Of a stretch of 50,284 nucleotides of DNA, positions 7,101-14,309 are shown in pieces (the stretch's first letter is position 1; each line of letters starts with the position of its first letter). Source of the DNA: Myxococcales bacterium (GTDB lineage Bacteria > Myxococcota_A > Polyangia > Palsa-1104 > JAEUJZ01); NCBI GenBank assembly GCA_016794465.1, contig JAEUKA010000041.1, forward strand, positions 1 through 50,284. Reading direction: 5' to 3'. A model generated the notes under the pieces. That model saw nothing but the letters and a program-made list of their open reading frames with translations, searched no databases and was not told the DNA's origin. Made by a program: the position numbers and the translations under genes.

Positions 7101-7925
7101 ATGACATGGCCTTTTTTCTCTTGTAGCCGTTCCTTTGTCTTCGCTCTGGCGGCGCTGCTCATGGCTTGTGGCTCGCCGAAGGTGCAGCCCGTACCGCGCC
7201 TCGCGGTGAGTATCGCTATCGTCGCCGATGTCTCGACATCGGCTGGCCTGAAACACGGGCAAACGATTGCCGACTTGCGCTGTTCGGAAGTCGCCGCTCT
7301 CATCAATGAGGCGCTGACGACGAAGGGGCTCAGTCGGCTGGATGTACTGGTTCTCGCGACGGGCGGGAAGGAAACATCGCTGGAGGCTCGCAGTCTCATT
7401 CCGTGGCGTTCGTTTGTTCCGCAGGCACGCCTCTTTGGGAGAAACAGAAGCCCGCTCGAACAGCGTCGGGCCTTCCTGCAAGGACTGGAGACAACCTGCC
7501 GGGGAACCCTGAAGAGCGAAACTACATCACCGATTTTCTTCGCAATCGAACGAGCGGCAGAGAGTCTGCGCCAGCATGCCAAGGAAGAACGGCTGAGCGG
7601 CACAGTAGTCAAGCGGCTCGTCGTTCTGTCGGACCTACGCGAGAACGCGCATCAGGTACTCAAGGCTCGGCTTCTCGCCGTGTCGAACGCCCTACGAAAA
7701 GGAGTGCCTGCCCCCAAGCAGGGAGCCACCGTGCCATCGCTGAATCTGGACGGGATTTCGCTGTCCGTCTGTGGGTTGGCAGAGCATGTTGGCGGCAACG
7801 CCGATGAGCTCGCTATCTTCCCCCGCGCCGTAACCGACGTGTGGCAAGGCGTCTTTCAGGGAGCTGCTTCGTTTGACGCGGCCTGCCCCGAAGAGCCGAC
7901 ATCTCTCTCGGGAGGTATGAGATGA
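7101..7925 (+). CDS. vWA-domain lipoprotein with MIDAS motif
   Basis: 274 residues. The N-terminus is a lipoprotein signal with lipobox LMAC (Cys at about 23). The next strand, VSIAIVADVSTSAG, contains a D-x-S-x-S metal-ion-dependent adhesion (MIDAS) motif, and a later strand VVLSDLREN supplies the usual further Asp, so the body is a von Willebrand factor A-like domain. It would sit lipid-anchored at the periplasmic face of a membrane and bind a protein partner through a metal. GGAGA precedes the ATG. Its stop overlaps the start of the next membrane gene by 4 bp (ATGA), so it belongs to the operon and probably forms a complex with the membrane proteins encoded next. I know of no named family for this exact protein. 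Confidence 0.75.
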   Translation: MTWPFFSCSRSFVFALAALLMACGSPKVQPVPRLAVSIAIVADVSTSAGLKHGQTIADLRCSEVAALINEALTTKGLSRLDVLVLATGGKETSLEARSLIPWRSFVPQARLFGRNRSPLEQRRAFLQGLETTCRGTLKSETTSPIFFAIERAAESLRQHAKEERLSGTVVKRLVVLSDLRENAHQVLKARLLAVSNALRKGVPAPKQGATVPSLNLDGISLSVCGLAEHVGGNADELAIFPRAVTDVWQGVFQGAASFDAACPEEPTSLSGGMR

Positions 7926-9034
7926 GCGAACCAACGAACCGCGAACTCCCTCCCGAGCACGAGGACAAACCCACCGGGCCATCCTTCATGCCAGCGCCAA
8001 CCGGCCATACCTTGCCCGCCCCGTCTCTCGCTGAGGTGGTGAAAAAAAATATCGAGCGAGCCGGTTTCCCCGAGCTGAATGAGACGGTCATGGCCGCAGA
8101 GATTCAACGCGGCATCGCTCACATTCGGGCCGGAACAGCACTGCCGGTGGATGGCAACGCTTCGAAAGGAGACGCCTACTTCCTCGATGACCTCACCCAC
8201 TGCAAGCAGCGATTGCAGCGGCTCAGAACGCTCGTCGATGAGGCTGAAGAAACGTCGGTGACGTTGCGGCGTCGCTTCGCTGAACTCACCCCACCGCTCA
8301 GCTTCCGGCAGTGGCTGGTCGTGGTCGGCGCACTCCTCATCGTGACCACGTTTGGTGTATTCACCCTGAAATCGCTTCTGGCATCGAGCTTCGATGAGCT
8401 CCTGCTCCGTGCCTACTTCGACGGGCTGGGAATACCGGAACCGGAAGCAGCCAGCGCCGCTCAGGCCGAACGCCTGGTGCTCTGGGCGGGTACCTTCATG
8501 CTCGGCGGCAAGGCTCTGGCGGTCGTGAGTAGTTCGGGTCGGCTGACGTTCCTCATGAAGTCGGTGCTCATCGGCATCGCAGTACTGTTTTCGGGAGCAT
8601 TCGCCGCTGTGCGGCTGAGTCTCGGGTGGAGCTTTGCGGCCCTCGCGGTGTCGCTGGTTGAGCTGGCCATTCTTAGTTCGTTCAGCCTGCTCCTGGTGGT
8701 TATCGCTGCGGTGCTCCGAAGCAGTCAGGAACGGGGCGAAGCGTATCGAAGCGCTCAAGGGTCCATCGCGGTTGCCGAACAGCGTGTTCATGAACAGCGG
8801 AGTGAACTGGAAGCCATCACCCGCGACTATGAGTCGCGACGCTTGGCTTTGGCCCAACGAGAAGACGACTGCCGCCGCCTGCCGCTCTATGAGGCAGTAG
8901 CCGAGCGAACCGTCGAAGCCGAAACGCTGGTGGCGACTGCGGAGCTGATTACGAAGACGGCCACGGCTGCCTATGCCGGTGTGGCCGGTTCGGAGATGGC
9001 AGATGCACCAACCGGGCCGGGAGGTACCCCATGA
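7922..9034 (+). CDS. Inner-membrane protein with C-terminal coiled coil
   Basis: 370 residues with a proline-rich, charged N-terminal part (1-125), hydrophobic segments at about 131-150, 185-203, 210-231 and 236-264, and a long charged helical stretch (about 268-345) likely to form a coiled coil. I do not recognise a family. The layout suggests a membrane scaffold. Four-base overlaps (ATGA) tie it to the vWA lipoprotein before it and the coiled-coil protein after it, so these products are probably made in similar amounts and assemble together. A secretion- or transfer-like complex across the envelope is inference. Confidence 0.7.
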   Translation: MSEPTNRELPPEHEDKPTGPSFMPAPTGHTLPAPSLAEVVKKNIERAGFPELNETVMAAEIQRGIAHIRAGTALPVDGNASKGDAYFLDDLTHCKQRLQRLRTLVDEAEETSVTLRRRFAELTPPLSFRQWLVVVGALLIVTTFGVFTLKSLLASSFDELLLRAYFDGLGIPEPEAASAAQAERLVLWAGTFMLGGKALAVVSSSGRLTFLMKSVLIGIAVLFSGAFAAVRLSLGWSFAALAVSLVELAILSSFSLLLVVIAAVLRSSQERGEAYRSAQGSIAVAEQRVHEQRSELEAITRDYESRRLALAQREDDCRRLPLYEAVAERTVEAETLVATAELITKTATAAYAGVAGSEMADAPTGPGGTP

Positions 9035-9450
9035 CACCCAATACCAAAATGACGCTCGCGCACCGTCTCGAATTGGAACGAGAAATCCGTCTTGTGCGCC
9101 TTGAAGCCCGAGCGCATGTCGTGCGGCTGGATGCTCGCCGGGAGATTGCCGCCGAAGTGACCAACGCACAGGTGGCAGTCGCGTCTGCCGAAGAGATGGT
9201 TTTCAAAAATCTTCCCTCACCGCTGCCCGAGAAAGCGGCGGAGCTGGCCGAGCAGCATCCGGTCGTGGCGGTGCGACGGCATCAGCTAGAGCGACTTGAA
9301 CAGGTCTATGCCCCGGTTCGGATTGAACAGGCGGAAGCGGTCGCGAAAGCCATGCTGGGGGAGAGTACAGAAGCTCAGCCCGCCGGTTCTTTGAACCAAA
9401 AACCACCCCGCCGCACCAAACCAACCGGCACCGAAGGAGGCACGCCATGA
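9031..9450 (+). CDS. Soluble charged coiled-coil protein
   Basis: 139 residues, very rich in Arg, Glu and Ala in heptad-like order (residues about 10-110), with a proline/lysine-rich tail. There is no signal or membrane segment. Its helix resembles in style the C-terminal coiled coil of the preceding membrane protein, so the two may pair. It starts in the ATGA overlap with that gene and ends in an ATGA overlap with the next. Unknown family. Confidence 0.65.
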   Translation: MTPNTKMTLAHRLELEREIRLVRLEARAHVVRLDARREIAAEVTNAQVAVASAEEMVFKNLPSPLPEKAAELAEQHPVVAVRRHQLERLEQVYAPVRIEQAEAVAKAMLGESTEAQPAGSLNQKPPRRTKPTGTEGGTP

Positions 9451-9848
9451 TGTGCCTCGTTTTTACCATCGCGGTCTTCTGCCTCATGCTCTCTGGTCTG
9501 AGCCTCATGGTCGGTTGGAAGCGTGGGGCTGCCCAACTGGCTCGCATCGCCTTCGCTCTTGTCCTGGGCAGTGCCGTCGTGTCGCGGTTCGTGGAATCGC
9601 TCAGGTCGTTCTTTGCGGAGCAGGAAATCAGGGCGGTAGCCGGTGGCTTAGCAGTTCTCCTCTTCCTTGCCGTAGCCGTATTGGTGGCGGGCTGGTTGTT
9701 CAAGCGGCGCTCGGTAGAAGCGTCCGCAGTTCGCCCAACGATTCGCCGCCGGGCGCAGCTTGCGGAACTCGATGAACACGCACCGCACCCTGCGGAGCCC
9801 CGCTCAGCCAGTACCGACGACCTACAACTCTTCGGAGGTGGCCAATGA
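9447..9848 (+). CDS. Small membrane protein
   Basis: 133 residues with three hydrophobic segments at about 1-22, 29-47 and 63-88, then a cytoplasmic-looking, charged tail of about 45 residues ending in a glycine-rich stretch. No recognisable family. It sits between the coiled-coil protein and the ATPase gene with 4-bp overlaps on both sides. The spacing suggests a membrane anchor or adaptor for the ATPase, as small membrane proteins do in some DNA-transfer systems; this is inference. Confidence 0.65.
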   Translation: MMCLVFTIAVFCLMLSGLSLMVGWKRGAAQLARIAFALVLGSAVVSRFVESLRSFFAEQEIRAVAGGLAVLLFLAVAVLVAGWLFKRRSVEASAVRPTIRRRAQLAELDEHAPHPAEPRSASTDDLQLFGGGQ

Positions 9849-11287
9849 AAAGCAATGATGCCTTCCCGGTCGGCTGGGCACTCTCCTCGGGAGAGGAGCG
9901 GCTGATGACGCTACCGCTGTCGACGGTACTCCGTCACCAATTGATTACGGGCTCGTCTGGCTGGGGCAAGTCCGGGGCCATCCTGTCGATGGTCCTGCAA
10001 GCCCTCACGAAGTGCCCCTCTATCGGGGTTGTTCTGACGGACTGCAAAGGAGAGACGGCACATGAGCTGACCGAGGCGTTCCTCCCAGCCCTCGTCGCCC
10101 AGTGTCCCCGCCTCGACCCGGCGAAGTTCGTCATCGTCAAACCTTTCGGGCGGCAGTATGTCGTCCCGCTCAATCCGCTCGTCCCCATTCCGGGCCTCGA
10201 TGCGAGCGTCCAGGCCCATATCGTAGCGACTCTTTTGGCAGGTCTGGCCGACGGGACGGTCGGACCGCGCATGAAGTCGCTTCTCGCGAAGCTGTGCCAT
10301 GCGGGCATTCTTGCCGGGGTCACACTCCTCGTCCTTCTCTCCGCCCTGCACGATGAGGCCGCAGCGGCACGTCTCGCGAGTCGTGTTCCTGATGAGGAAC
10401 TGCGTCACTACCTGACCGAAGTGCTACCGCGAGAGCCGCGAGCCAGCAAGGATGCGCTGGCCTCCCGCCTCGGATGGTTACTGCTCATCCCCGAAGTCCG
10501 GGCGATGCTAAATGCTCCGACGGCGCTCTCCGGTGCCGACATCCTCGAAGCACCGCTGTCGGTCATCGACCTGGGTGGCGATATTCCGATGGGCTTTCTA
10601 CCGCTCGTCGAGGTCATGGCCTCACTCATCATGACCATCGTAACGATGGCGATATTCTCGCGGAAAGTTCCGGCGCACCCCGTCCTCTGCATCATCGACG
10701 AGTGGCAGGTGATAGCGCCGAAGTCGGGTGCGGAACTGGAACGTACACTCGCCCAAGCGCGCTTTCGTCAGGTGAGTCTCATCTTGGCAAACCAGACGCT
10801 CGGGCAGATTGCCGACACGAGTTTACTTCGTTCGCTCCTGACCAACATCAGCGTCCATTGGGCATTCCGTCCAACGGACAAGGATGTCGAACACGTCCTG
10901 CCGCTCCTCCCGGTGACGGGTCGCTGTCTCGACCCCGAGCGACCTGACCAGTTGCTCGGGAAAGACGCTGAGCGCAAGCGACTTATCGAACGCCTCTCGA
11001 AACTGCCGCCACGGCAGGCACTCCTCTCGGACTTGGTAGCCGGACGAGCTGACCTCATCAGAACGCTCGCCGTACCGTATGCCGAAGCGAAGCGCCGGTC
11101 GAATGCTACTCCTGCCGATGTTCGTGAAGCCTGCCGCCGGGGACGATTCGGGGTGCCGTTTGGGGAACTTCAGAAACAAAGTGAACGAGTCACGCACCAC
11201 TCAGCGGTGGCAAAAGATGCTCCGGTCGGTGTTCAACCACCAATCACGTCACCACGGTCAGCTCGGCCCCGCTTGGTGCTGCCATGA
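9845..11287 (+). CDS. VirD4/TraG/HerA-type P-loop ATPase (DNA-transfer coupling-protein-like)
   Basis: 480 residues. Walker A GSSGWGKS lies at 36-43. Walker B CIIDEWQ is near residue 285 and is followed by the LAQARFRQVSLILANQT stretch that coupling proteins and HerA/FtsK ATPases have (a glutamine-ended sensor-like strand). Other conserved pieces are LTDCKGE and VIDLGGD. There is no N-terminal membrane segment, so it probably docks onto the neighbouring small membrane protein. Coupling proteins pump DNA or protein substrates through an envelope channel. No relaxase or VirB4 is present in the window. A defence-type HerA role is possible, but the co-transcribed replication-relaxation, excisionase and integrase genes favour element transfer or handling of excised DNA. 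Confidence 0.8.
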   Translation: MKSNDAFPVGWALSSGEERLMTLPLSTVLRHQLITGSSGWGKSGAILSMVLQALTKCPSIGVVLTDCKGETAHELTEAFLPALVAQCPRLDPAKFVIVKPFGRQYVVPLNPLVPIPGLDASVQAHIVATLLAGLADGTVGPRMKSLLAKLCHAGILAGVTLLVLLSALHDEAAAARLASRVPDEELRHYLTEVLPREPRASKDALASRLGWLLLIPEVRAMLNAPTALSGADILEAPLSVIDLGGDIPMGFLPLVEVMASLIMTIVTMAIFSRKVPAHPVLCIIDEWQVIAPKSGAELERTLAQARFRQVSLILANQTLGQIADTSLLRSLLTNISVHWAFRPTDKDVEHVLPLLPVTGRCLDPERPDQLLGKDAERKRLIERLSKLPPRQALLSDLVAGRADLIRTLAVPYAEAKRRSNATPADVREACRRGRFGVPFGELQKQSERVTHHSAVAKDAPVGVQPPITSPRSARPRLVLP

Positions 11288-11625
11288 CTAGAACCGTTTT
11301 CTTCTGGGTTCTATCCGTGAAGGCGTCCCTCTCAACCCGACTTCTCTTGCTCGCGCTCGCCCTTAGCATCGTGCCGTTCACGCTCACGGTTGATGCACTC
11401 CGTTTGCTCATCGGGGGCATCCGTGAACGCCGTCTGCTCATGGCTCCCTCCGTCCGATGCCCCGCCGGTCATGACGTAGTGCTTCACGGCGGCTGGCGTT
11501 GTTCGTGTGGCGTCGTGTTTTCAGGTTCCGGCCTCTCCGCCTGCCCGGCGTGTGGCGAGCGAAGCTACCTGATGTGTCCGTGCGGTCGGTCGGTCAAAAA
11601 TCCACTCGGAGCAAGGAGGTCATGA
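11284..11625 (+). CDS. Membrane-anchored zinc-ribbon protein
   Basis: 113 residues: a hydrophobic segment or segments in the first 50, then a cysteine-rich tail with C-x3-H, C-x-C, C-x2-C and C-x-C pairs (about residues 59-104) that suggests two stacked zinc ribbons. No family recognised. It starts in an ATGA overlap with the ATPase gene and its own stop overlaps the start of the next gene. The zinc ribbons suggest binding of nucleic acid or a partner at the membrane. Confidence 0.6.
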   Translation: MTRTVFFWVLSVKASLSTRLLLLALALSIVPFTLTVDALRLLIGGIRERRLLMAPSVRCPAGHDVVLHGGWRCSCGVVFSGSGLSACPACGERSYLMCPCGRSVKNPLGARRS

Positions 11626-12509
11626 TGCTGGCACCGAAGCGAACTACCCGCCGCGAACCGGGCCGCGCCCGCCTCATGCCGCGAGAACTCACTGCACTCG
11701 CCTTCATCGCCGAGGCCCAGCCCGTGGCTACATCGGCATACCGCGAGTTTCTCGGCGTCTCGCTGTCCGTCGCGCAGCGCTCTTTGCGCAAGCTGCGCAA
11801 TCTCGGACTGGTTCGCGTACATGTCATCGCCCTCGAACTGCCATCGCACTTCACCATCACAAGGAAAGCTGCCCGGCTGCTGGCCGAAGGCTCGACGCAT
11901 TCCGCACAGACGCACCGTGTACCGCGTGGGCTCGGCAAACACCACCTGACACACCACGACGGAGCCGTGCTGCTCTGTGCCGCGCTTCACCACGCGTGCC
12001 GACAGCACGGAGACATCACCCTGTCGTCGTTCCAGTTTGAAGACACCATCCGCCGGACACTCTGCCTCACCCGCCACACGCAGGTTCCCGACGCCGTGCT
12101 CACCCTTCAGTGCGGCACCGGCTCCGCTCTGGCCTGGGCTGTCGAAATCGACCAGGCCACCGAAACCGTGCCGTATGTCGTCGAGAACAAGGCCAAGCCC
12201 TATGCTGCCCTTCAGTCGCGTGGCGCACCGCTCGCCGGGGTAACGACCTGGCACATCGCCTGCATCGTACCATCCGAAGCCCGGCTCAAGCGCCTGGTCA
12301 CAGCGCTCTACGAAGCAGGCATCCCCGACGGACAGTGGTACTTCGCGGTGCGAAACGACCTCACCGCCAACACCGTATTGACCACCGCGTGGCGAACCGT
12401 CCGAACGACTCCCGGTGGCGAACAGGCCGAGCTAGTCATCGAGCCGCCGCTCCCCGCGCCACCTGTCAGCACGGCATGTCCGAACCGCTCGAACGGGAGG
12501 CACACCTAA
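11625..12509 (+). CDS. Replication-relaxation-like protein (winged helix + nuclease-like domain)
   Basis: 294 residues. An N-terminal winged helix lies at about 15-85 (RELTALAFIAEAQPV, then SVAQRSLRKLRNLGLV). A C-terminal domain carries AWAVEIDQATETV, an acidic core reminiscent of the restriction-endonuclease-like fold in the Replic_Relax (PF13814) family. That family was named from actinomycete plasmids and integrative elements and often lies next to VirD4-like ATPase genes, as here. Two ATGs lie at 11622 and 11625 after AAGGAGGT; the second has the better 5-base spacing. It may start element replication or nick DNA after excision; that role is inferred. Confidence 0.75.
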   Translation: MLAPKRTTRREPGRARLMPRELTALAFIAEAQPVATSAYREFLGVSLSVAQRSLRKLRNLGLVRVHVIALELPSHFTITRKAARLLAEGSTHSAQTHRVPRGLGKHHLTHHDGAVLLCAALHHACRQHGDITLSSFQFEDTIRRTLCLTRHTQVPDAVLTLQCGTGSALAWAVEIDQATETVPYVVENKAKPYAALQSRGAPLAGVTTWHIACIVPSEARLKRLVTALYEAGIPDGQWYFAVRNDLTANTVLTTAWRTVRTTPGGEQAELVIEPPLPAPPVSTACPNRSNGRHT

Positions 12510-12797
12510 ATGACGACGGAGCAGAACGATTCGCCACGCACAAATGAGGGCGCTGCGCCCGCCTGTCCTGGCTGCTCTCCAGTTCGGCTCGCCCATCCCG
12601 AGCCACCCATGACCGTCGACGAACTCGCCGACTTTCTGCGCGTCGAGCGCAAGACCCTCTACGACGCCATCGCCCGAGGAGAACTCCCCGGAGTCCGCCG
12701 CATCGGACGACTCATTCGTATCTCCCGGGTCGCTGTGCTAGCGTGGCTCGCCGAAGGTCAAGGCCGCGTCTCACGTTCACGAGGGAAAACCCTATGA
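12510..12797 (+). CDS. Excisionase/MerR-type helix-turn-helix protein
   Basis: 95 residues. Residues about 34-82 (MTVDELADFLRVERKTLY, then GELPGVRRIGRLIRIS and AVLAWL) are the classic excisionase-family winged HTH (HTH_17). The N-terminal 30 residues are disordered. It starts directly after the stop of the previous gene and overlaps the integrase start by 4 bp (ATGA). It probably steers the adjacent tyrosine integrase towards excision. Being deep inside the sigma54-driven operon, it would be made when the CARF regulator is active. Confidence 0.85.
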   Translation: MTTEQNDSPRTNEGAAPACPGCSPVRLAHPEPPMTVDELADFLRVERKTLYDAIARGELPGVRRIGRLIRISRVAVLAWLAEGQGRVSRSRGKTL

Positions 12798-13930
12798 GCG
12801 TACGACGAGAAAAACGGAAGGACCCGACGACGGGCACCGACCGAGAGTATTGGATGATTGACTTCACCTACCACCATCCCGACGGTCGCAAAGAACGCGT
12901 GCGCAAAGTCGCACCGATTCAAAACAAGCGCGCCGCCGAGCGCCACGAGCACGAGCTGCGACACGCACTGCACGATGGTAGCTACCGGAAAGAACAGGAG
13001 GCACCGCCCCCCGAACCCAAGACCATGCCAACCGTGGCCGCGTTCGCCGAGGAATTCTTGAACACCTACGTCCTCGTAAACAACAAGCCATCCGAGCAAG
13101 CCGCCAAGCGCTCGATTTTCAAACACCACATCATCCCCACCCTGGGTCGGCTGCCGCTCAACCGCCTGAGCTACGAAGTGGAGCCGTTCAAAGCCGTGCT
13201 CAAAAAGAAAAACCTCGGGGCCAAGCGCATCAACAACGTCCTCGCAGTCATCTCCAAGATGCTGCACTACGCCGAAGAACGCGGCGTCATCGAGCGCGCC
13301 GGAAAAGTCCGGCTCCTCAAGCTCCCGCCGTCGAAATACGACTTCTTCGACCTCGACGAATACGGACGACTGCTCACCGCCGCCGCTACCGACCCCGGGT
13401 GGCTCACCGCCATCCTGTGCGCCGGGGAAGCCGGACTGCGCATGGGCGAAATCATCGCGCTCGAATGGAGCGACCTCGACCTCGGTGCCGGACACCTCAC
13501 CGTCCGACACTCCGACTGGTTCGGGCTGGTCGGCACCACCAAAGGCGGACGCGCCCGCACCGTACCGATGACCGAGCGCCTACGCCACGCACTGACCACC
13601 CAGGCCAGCGAGCGCCGAGGGCTGCGCGTATTTATGACTGCCGACGGCAAACCCATCACCCGCAACCACATGAAGACGCCGCTCTGGCACGCCTGCCGTC
13701 GGGCCGGACTGCGTGAGATTGGCTGGCACGCGCTGCGCCACACGTTCTGCTCACACCTCGCCCTCCAAGGCGCAGTGCCCAAAGCCATCCAAGAGCTGGC
13801 CGGGCACACCGCGATGGCCATCACCATGCGCTACATGCACCTGGCCCCGGCAGCCCTACGAGACGCCATCGCCCTACTCGACCAAAGGACTAGACTGCCC
13901 GTCCATGGCAACCACACGGCAATGAAATAA
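12794..13930 (+). CDS. Tyrosine recombinase (element integrase)
   Basis: 378 residues from the ATG at 12794, which lies in the ATGA overlap with the excisionase. An N-terminal arm-binding region and SAM-like core-binding domain (about 75-180) precede the catalytic domain. All catalytic residues are seen: Arg in AGLRMGEIIALEW, the beta-hairpin Lys in TKGGRART, HALRH, the second His in LAGHT, and the nucleophile Tyr in MRYMH. The gene ends 42 bp from the 3' end of tRNA-Leu, the usual position for an integrase that uses a tRNA 3' end as target. It is the last gene of the operon. Longer in-frame extension upstream to 12743 is not supported. Confidence 0.92.
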   Translation: MSVRREKRKDPTTGTDREYWMIDFTYHHPDGRKERVRKVAPIQNKRAAERHEHELRHALHDGSYRKEQEAPPPEPKTMPTVAAFAEEFLNTYVLVNNKPSEQAAKRSIFKHHIIPTLGRLPLNRLSYEVEPFKAVLKKKNLGAKRINNVLAVISKMLHYAEERGVIERAGKVRLLKLPPSKYDFFDLDEYGRLLTAAATDPGWLTAILCAGEAGLRMGEIIALEWSDLDLGAGHLTVRHSDWFGLVGTTKGGRARTVPMTERLRHALTTQASERRGLRVFMTADGKPITRNHMKTPLWHACRRAGLREIGWHALRHTFCSHLALQGAVPKAIQELAGHTAMAITMRYMHLAPAALRDAIALLDQRTRLPVHGNHTAMK

Positions 13931-13957
13931 AAAAGCCGCCCCGTAGGACGGCTTTTT
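13930..13957. terminator. Bidirectional terminator between integrase and tRNA-Leu
   Basis: A 9-bp stem AAAAAGCCG / CGGCTTTTT (13930-13938 and 13949-13957) has T-runs on both strands, so it can end both the integrase message (+) and the tRNA transcript (-). It overlaps the integrase stop codon. Confidence 0.8.
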
Positions 13958-13972
13958 CGTCGAGAACCCAAG

Positions 13973-14015
13973 TGCGAGAGAAGGGAGTCGAACCCTTAAG
14001 CCTTTCGGCGCCAGA
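13973..14015. other. Putative right attachment region in the tRNA-Leu 3' half
   Basis: The tyrosine integrase gene is directly next to the tRNA 3' end, with nothing else between but a terminator. Tyrosine integrases of such elements commonly recombine within the anticodon-to-3'-end part of tRNA genes. The left copy would lie outside the window, so the exact core cannot be fixed; I saw no copy of this sequence inside the window. Confidence 0.4.
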
Positions 14016-14054
14016 TCCTAAGTCTGGTGCGTCTGCCAGTTCCGCCACTCTCGC
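13973..14054 (-). tRNA. tRNA-Leu(UAG)
   Basis: The minus strand folds as a class II tRNA of 82 bases: acceptor stem GCGAGAG / CTCTCGC with A as discriminator, anticodon stem CCAGA / TCTGG with loop CTTAGGA (anticodon TAG), a variable arm typical of Leu, and GGTTCGACTCC in the T arm. No CCA is encoded. Its 3' half faces the integrase and probably holds the integration site of the element, in which case the element restored the 3' end. Confidence 0.93.
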
Positions 14055-14072
14055 GTCAGACCAAAAATCGGT

Positions 14073-14102
14073 AAAAAAAAAGCCGTAGTCAAGGACTACG
14101 GC
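14073..14102 (-). terminator. Terminator of tRNA-Lys
   Basis: A perfect 9-bp stem GCCGTAGTC / GACTACGGC (14082-14090 and 14094-14102) with a three-base loop. On the minus strand it is followed by nine T (complement of 14073-14081). It separates the two tRNA genes, so tRNA-Leu needs its own promoter or depends on read-through. Confidence 0.85.
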
Positions 14103-14112
14103 CAAATCTTTG

Positions 14113-14185
14113 TGAGCCCAGTAGGAATCGAACCTACAACAAACGGATTAAGAGTCCGCTGCTCTACCAGTTGAGCTATGGGCCC
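14113..14185 (-). tRNA. tRNA-Lys(CUU)
   Basis: A 73-base cloverleaf on the minus strand: acceptor GGGCCCA / TGGGCTC with discriminator A, D arm TAGCTCAACTGGTAGAGCA, anticodon stem GCGGA / TCCGT with loop CTCTTAA (anticodon CTT), and T arm GGTTCGATTCC. CCA is not encoded (ACA follows instead). Confidence 0.93.
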
Positions 14186-14203
14186 GTGCAAGAAGTGCGT
14201 ATG

Positions 14204-14232
14204 TATTGCGATAAAAGCCCCGCCCCTGTCAA
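14204..14232 (-). promoter_or_regulatory. Possible promoter of tRNA-Lys
   Basis: A perfect -35 TTGACA (complement of 14227-14232) lies 42 bases upstream of the tRNA 5' end. The region at the -10 distance (GCAATA/CAATAC) is a poor match, so the start site is uncertain. Confidence 0.4.
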
Positions 14233-14252
14233 GCGGAAATCTTTCCAGGGGC
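14222..14252 (-). terminator. Hairpin after the beta-propeller lipoprotein gene
   Basis: A 7-bp stem GCCCCTG / CAGGGGC encloses a loop that can pair further (GGAAA / TTTCC). On the minus strand it is followed by GGGGCTTTTAT, a modest T-run, and lies about 60 bp after the stop of the lipoprotein gene. The plus strand has five T after it. A terminator is the simplest reading. Confidence 0.45.
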
Positions 14253-14309
14253 TGCTCTTTTTGTGGCGAGGTACGGAAAGAGGTACGGCAGGAGACAACC
14301 GGCGACCGT

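Noticed and set aside
7856..9169. 437-codon minus-strand open frame
   Set aside because: It runs opposite the membrane/coiled-coil gene, is of mixed His/Arg/Gln composition and has no ribosome site.
1..13930. Type III CRISPR link suggested by the CARF domain
   Set aside because: No Cas10, Csm/Cmr or repeat array is visible in the window; RtcR-type CARF regulators also occur without CRISPR.
14222..14252. Riboswitch or small RNA at the hairpin between tRNA-Lys and the lipoprotein gene
   Set aside because: A simple stem after a gene end with a T-run on the minus strand is adequately explained as a terminator.
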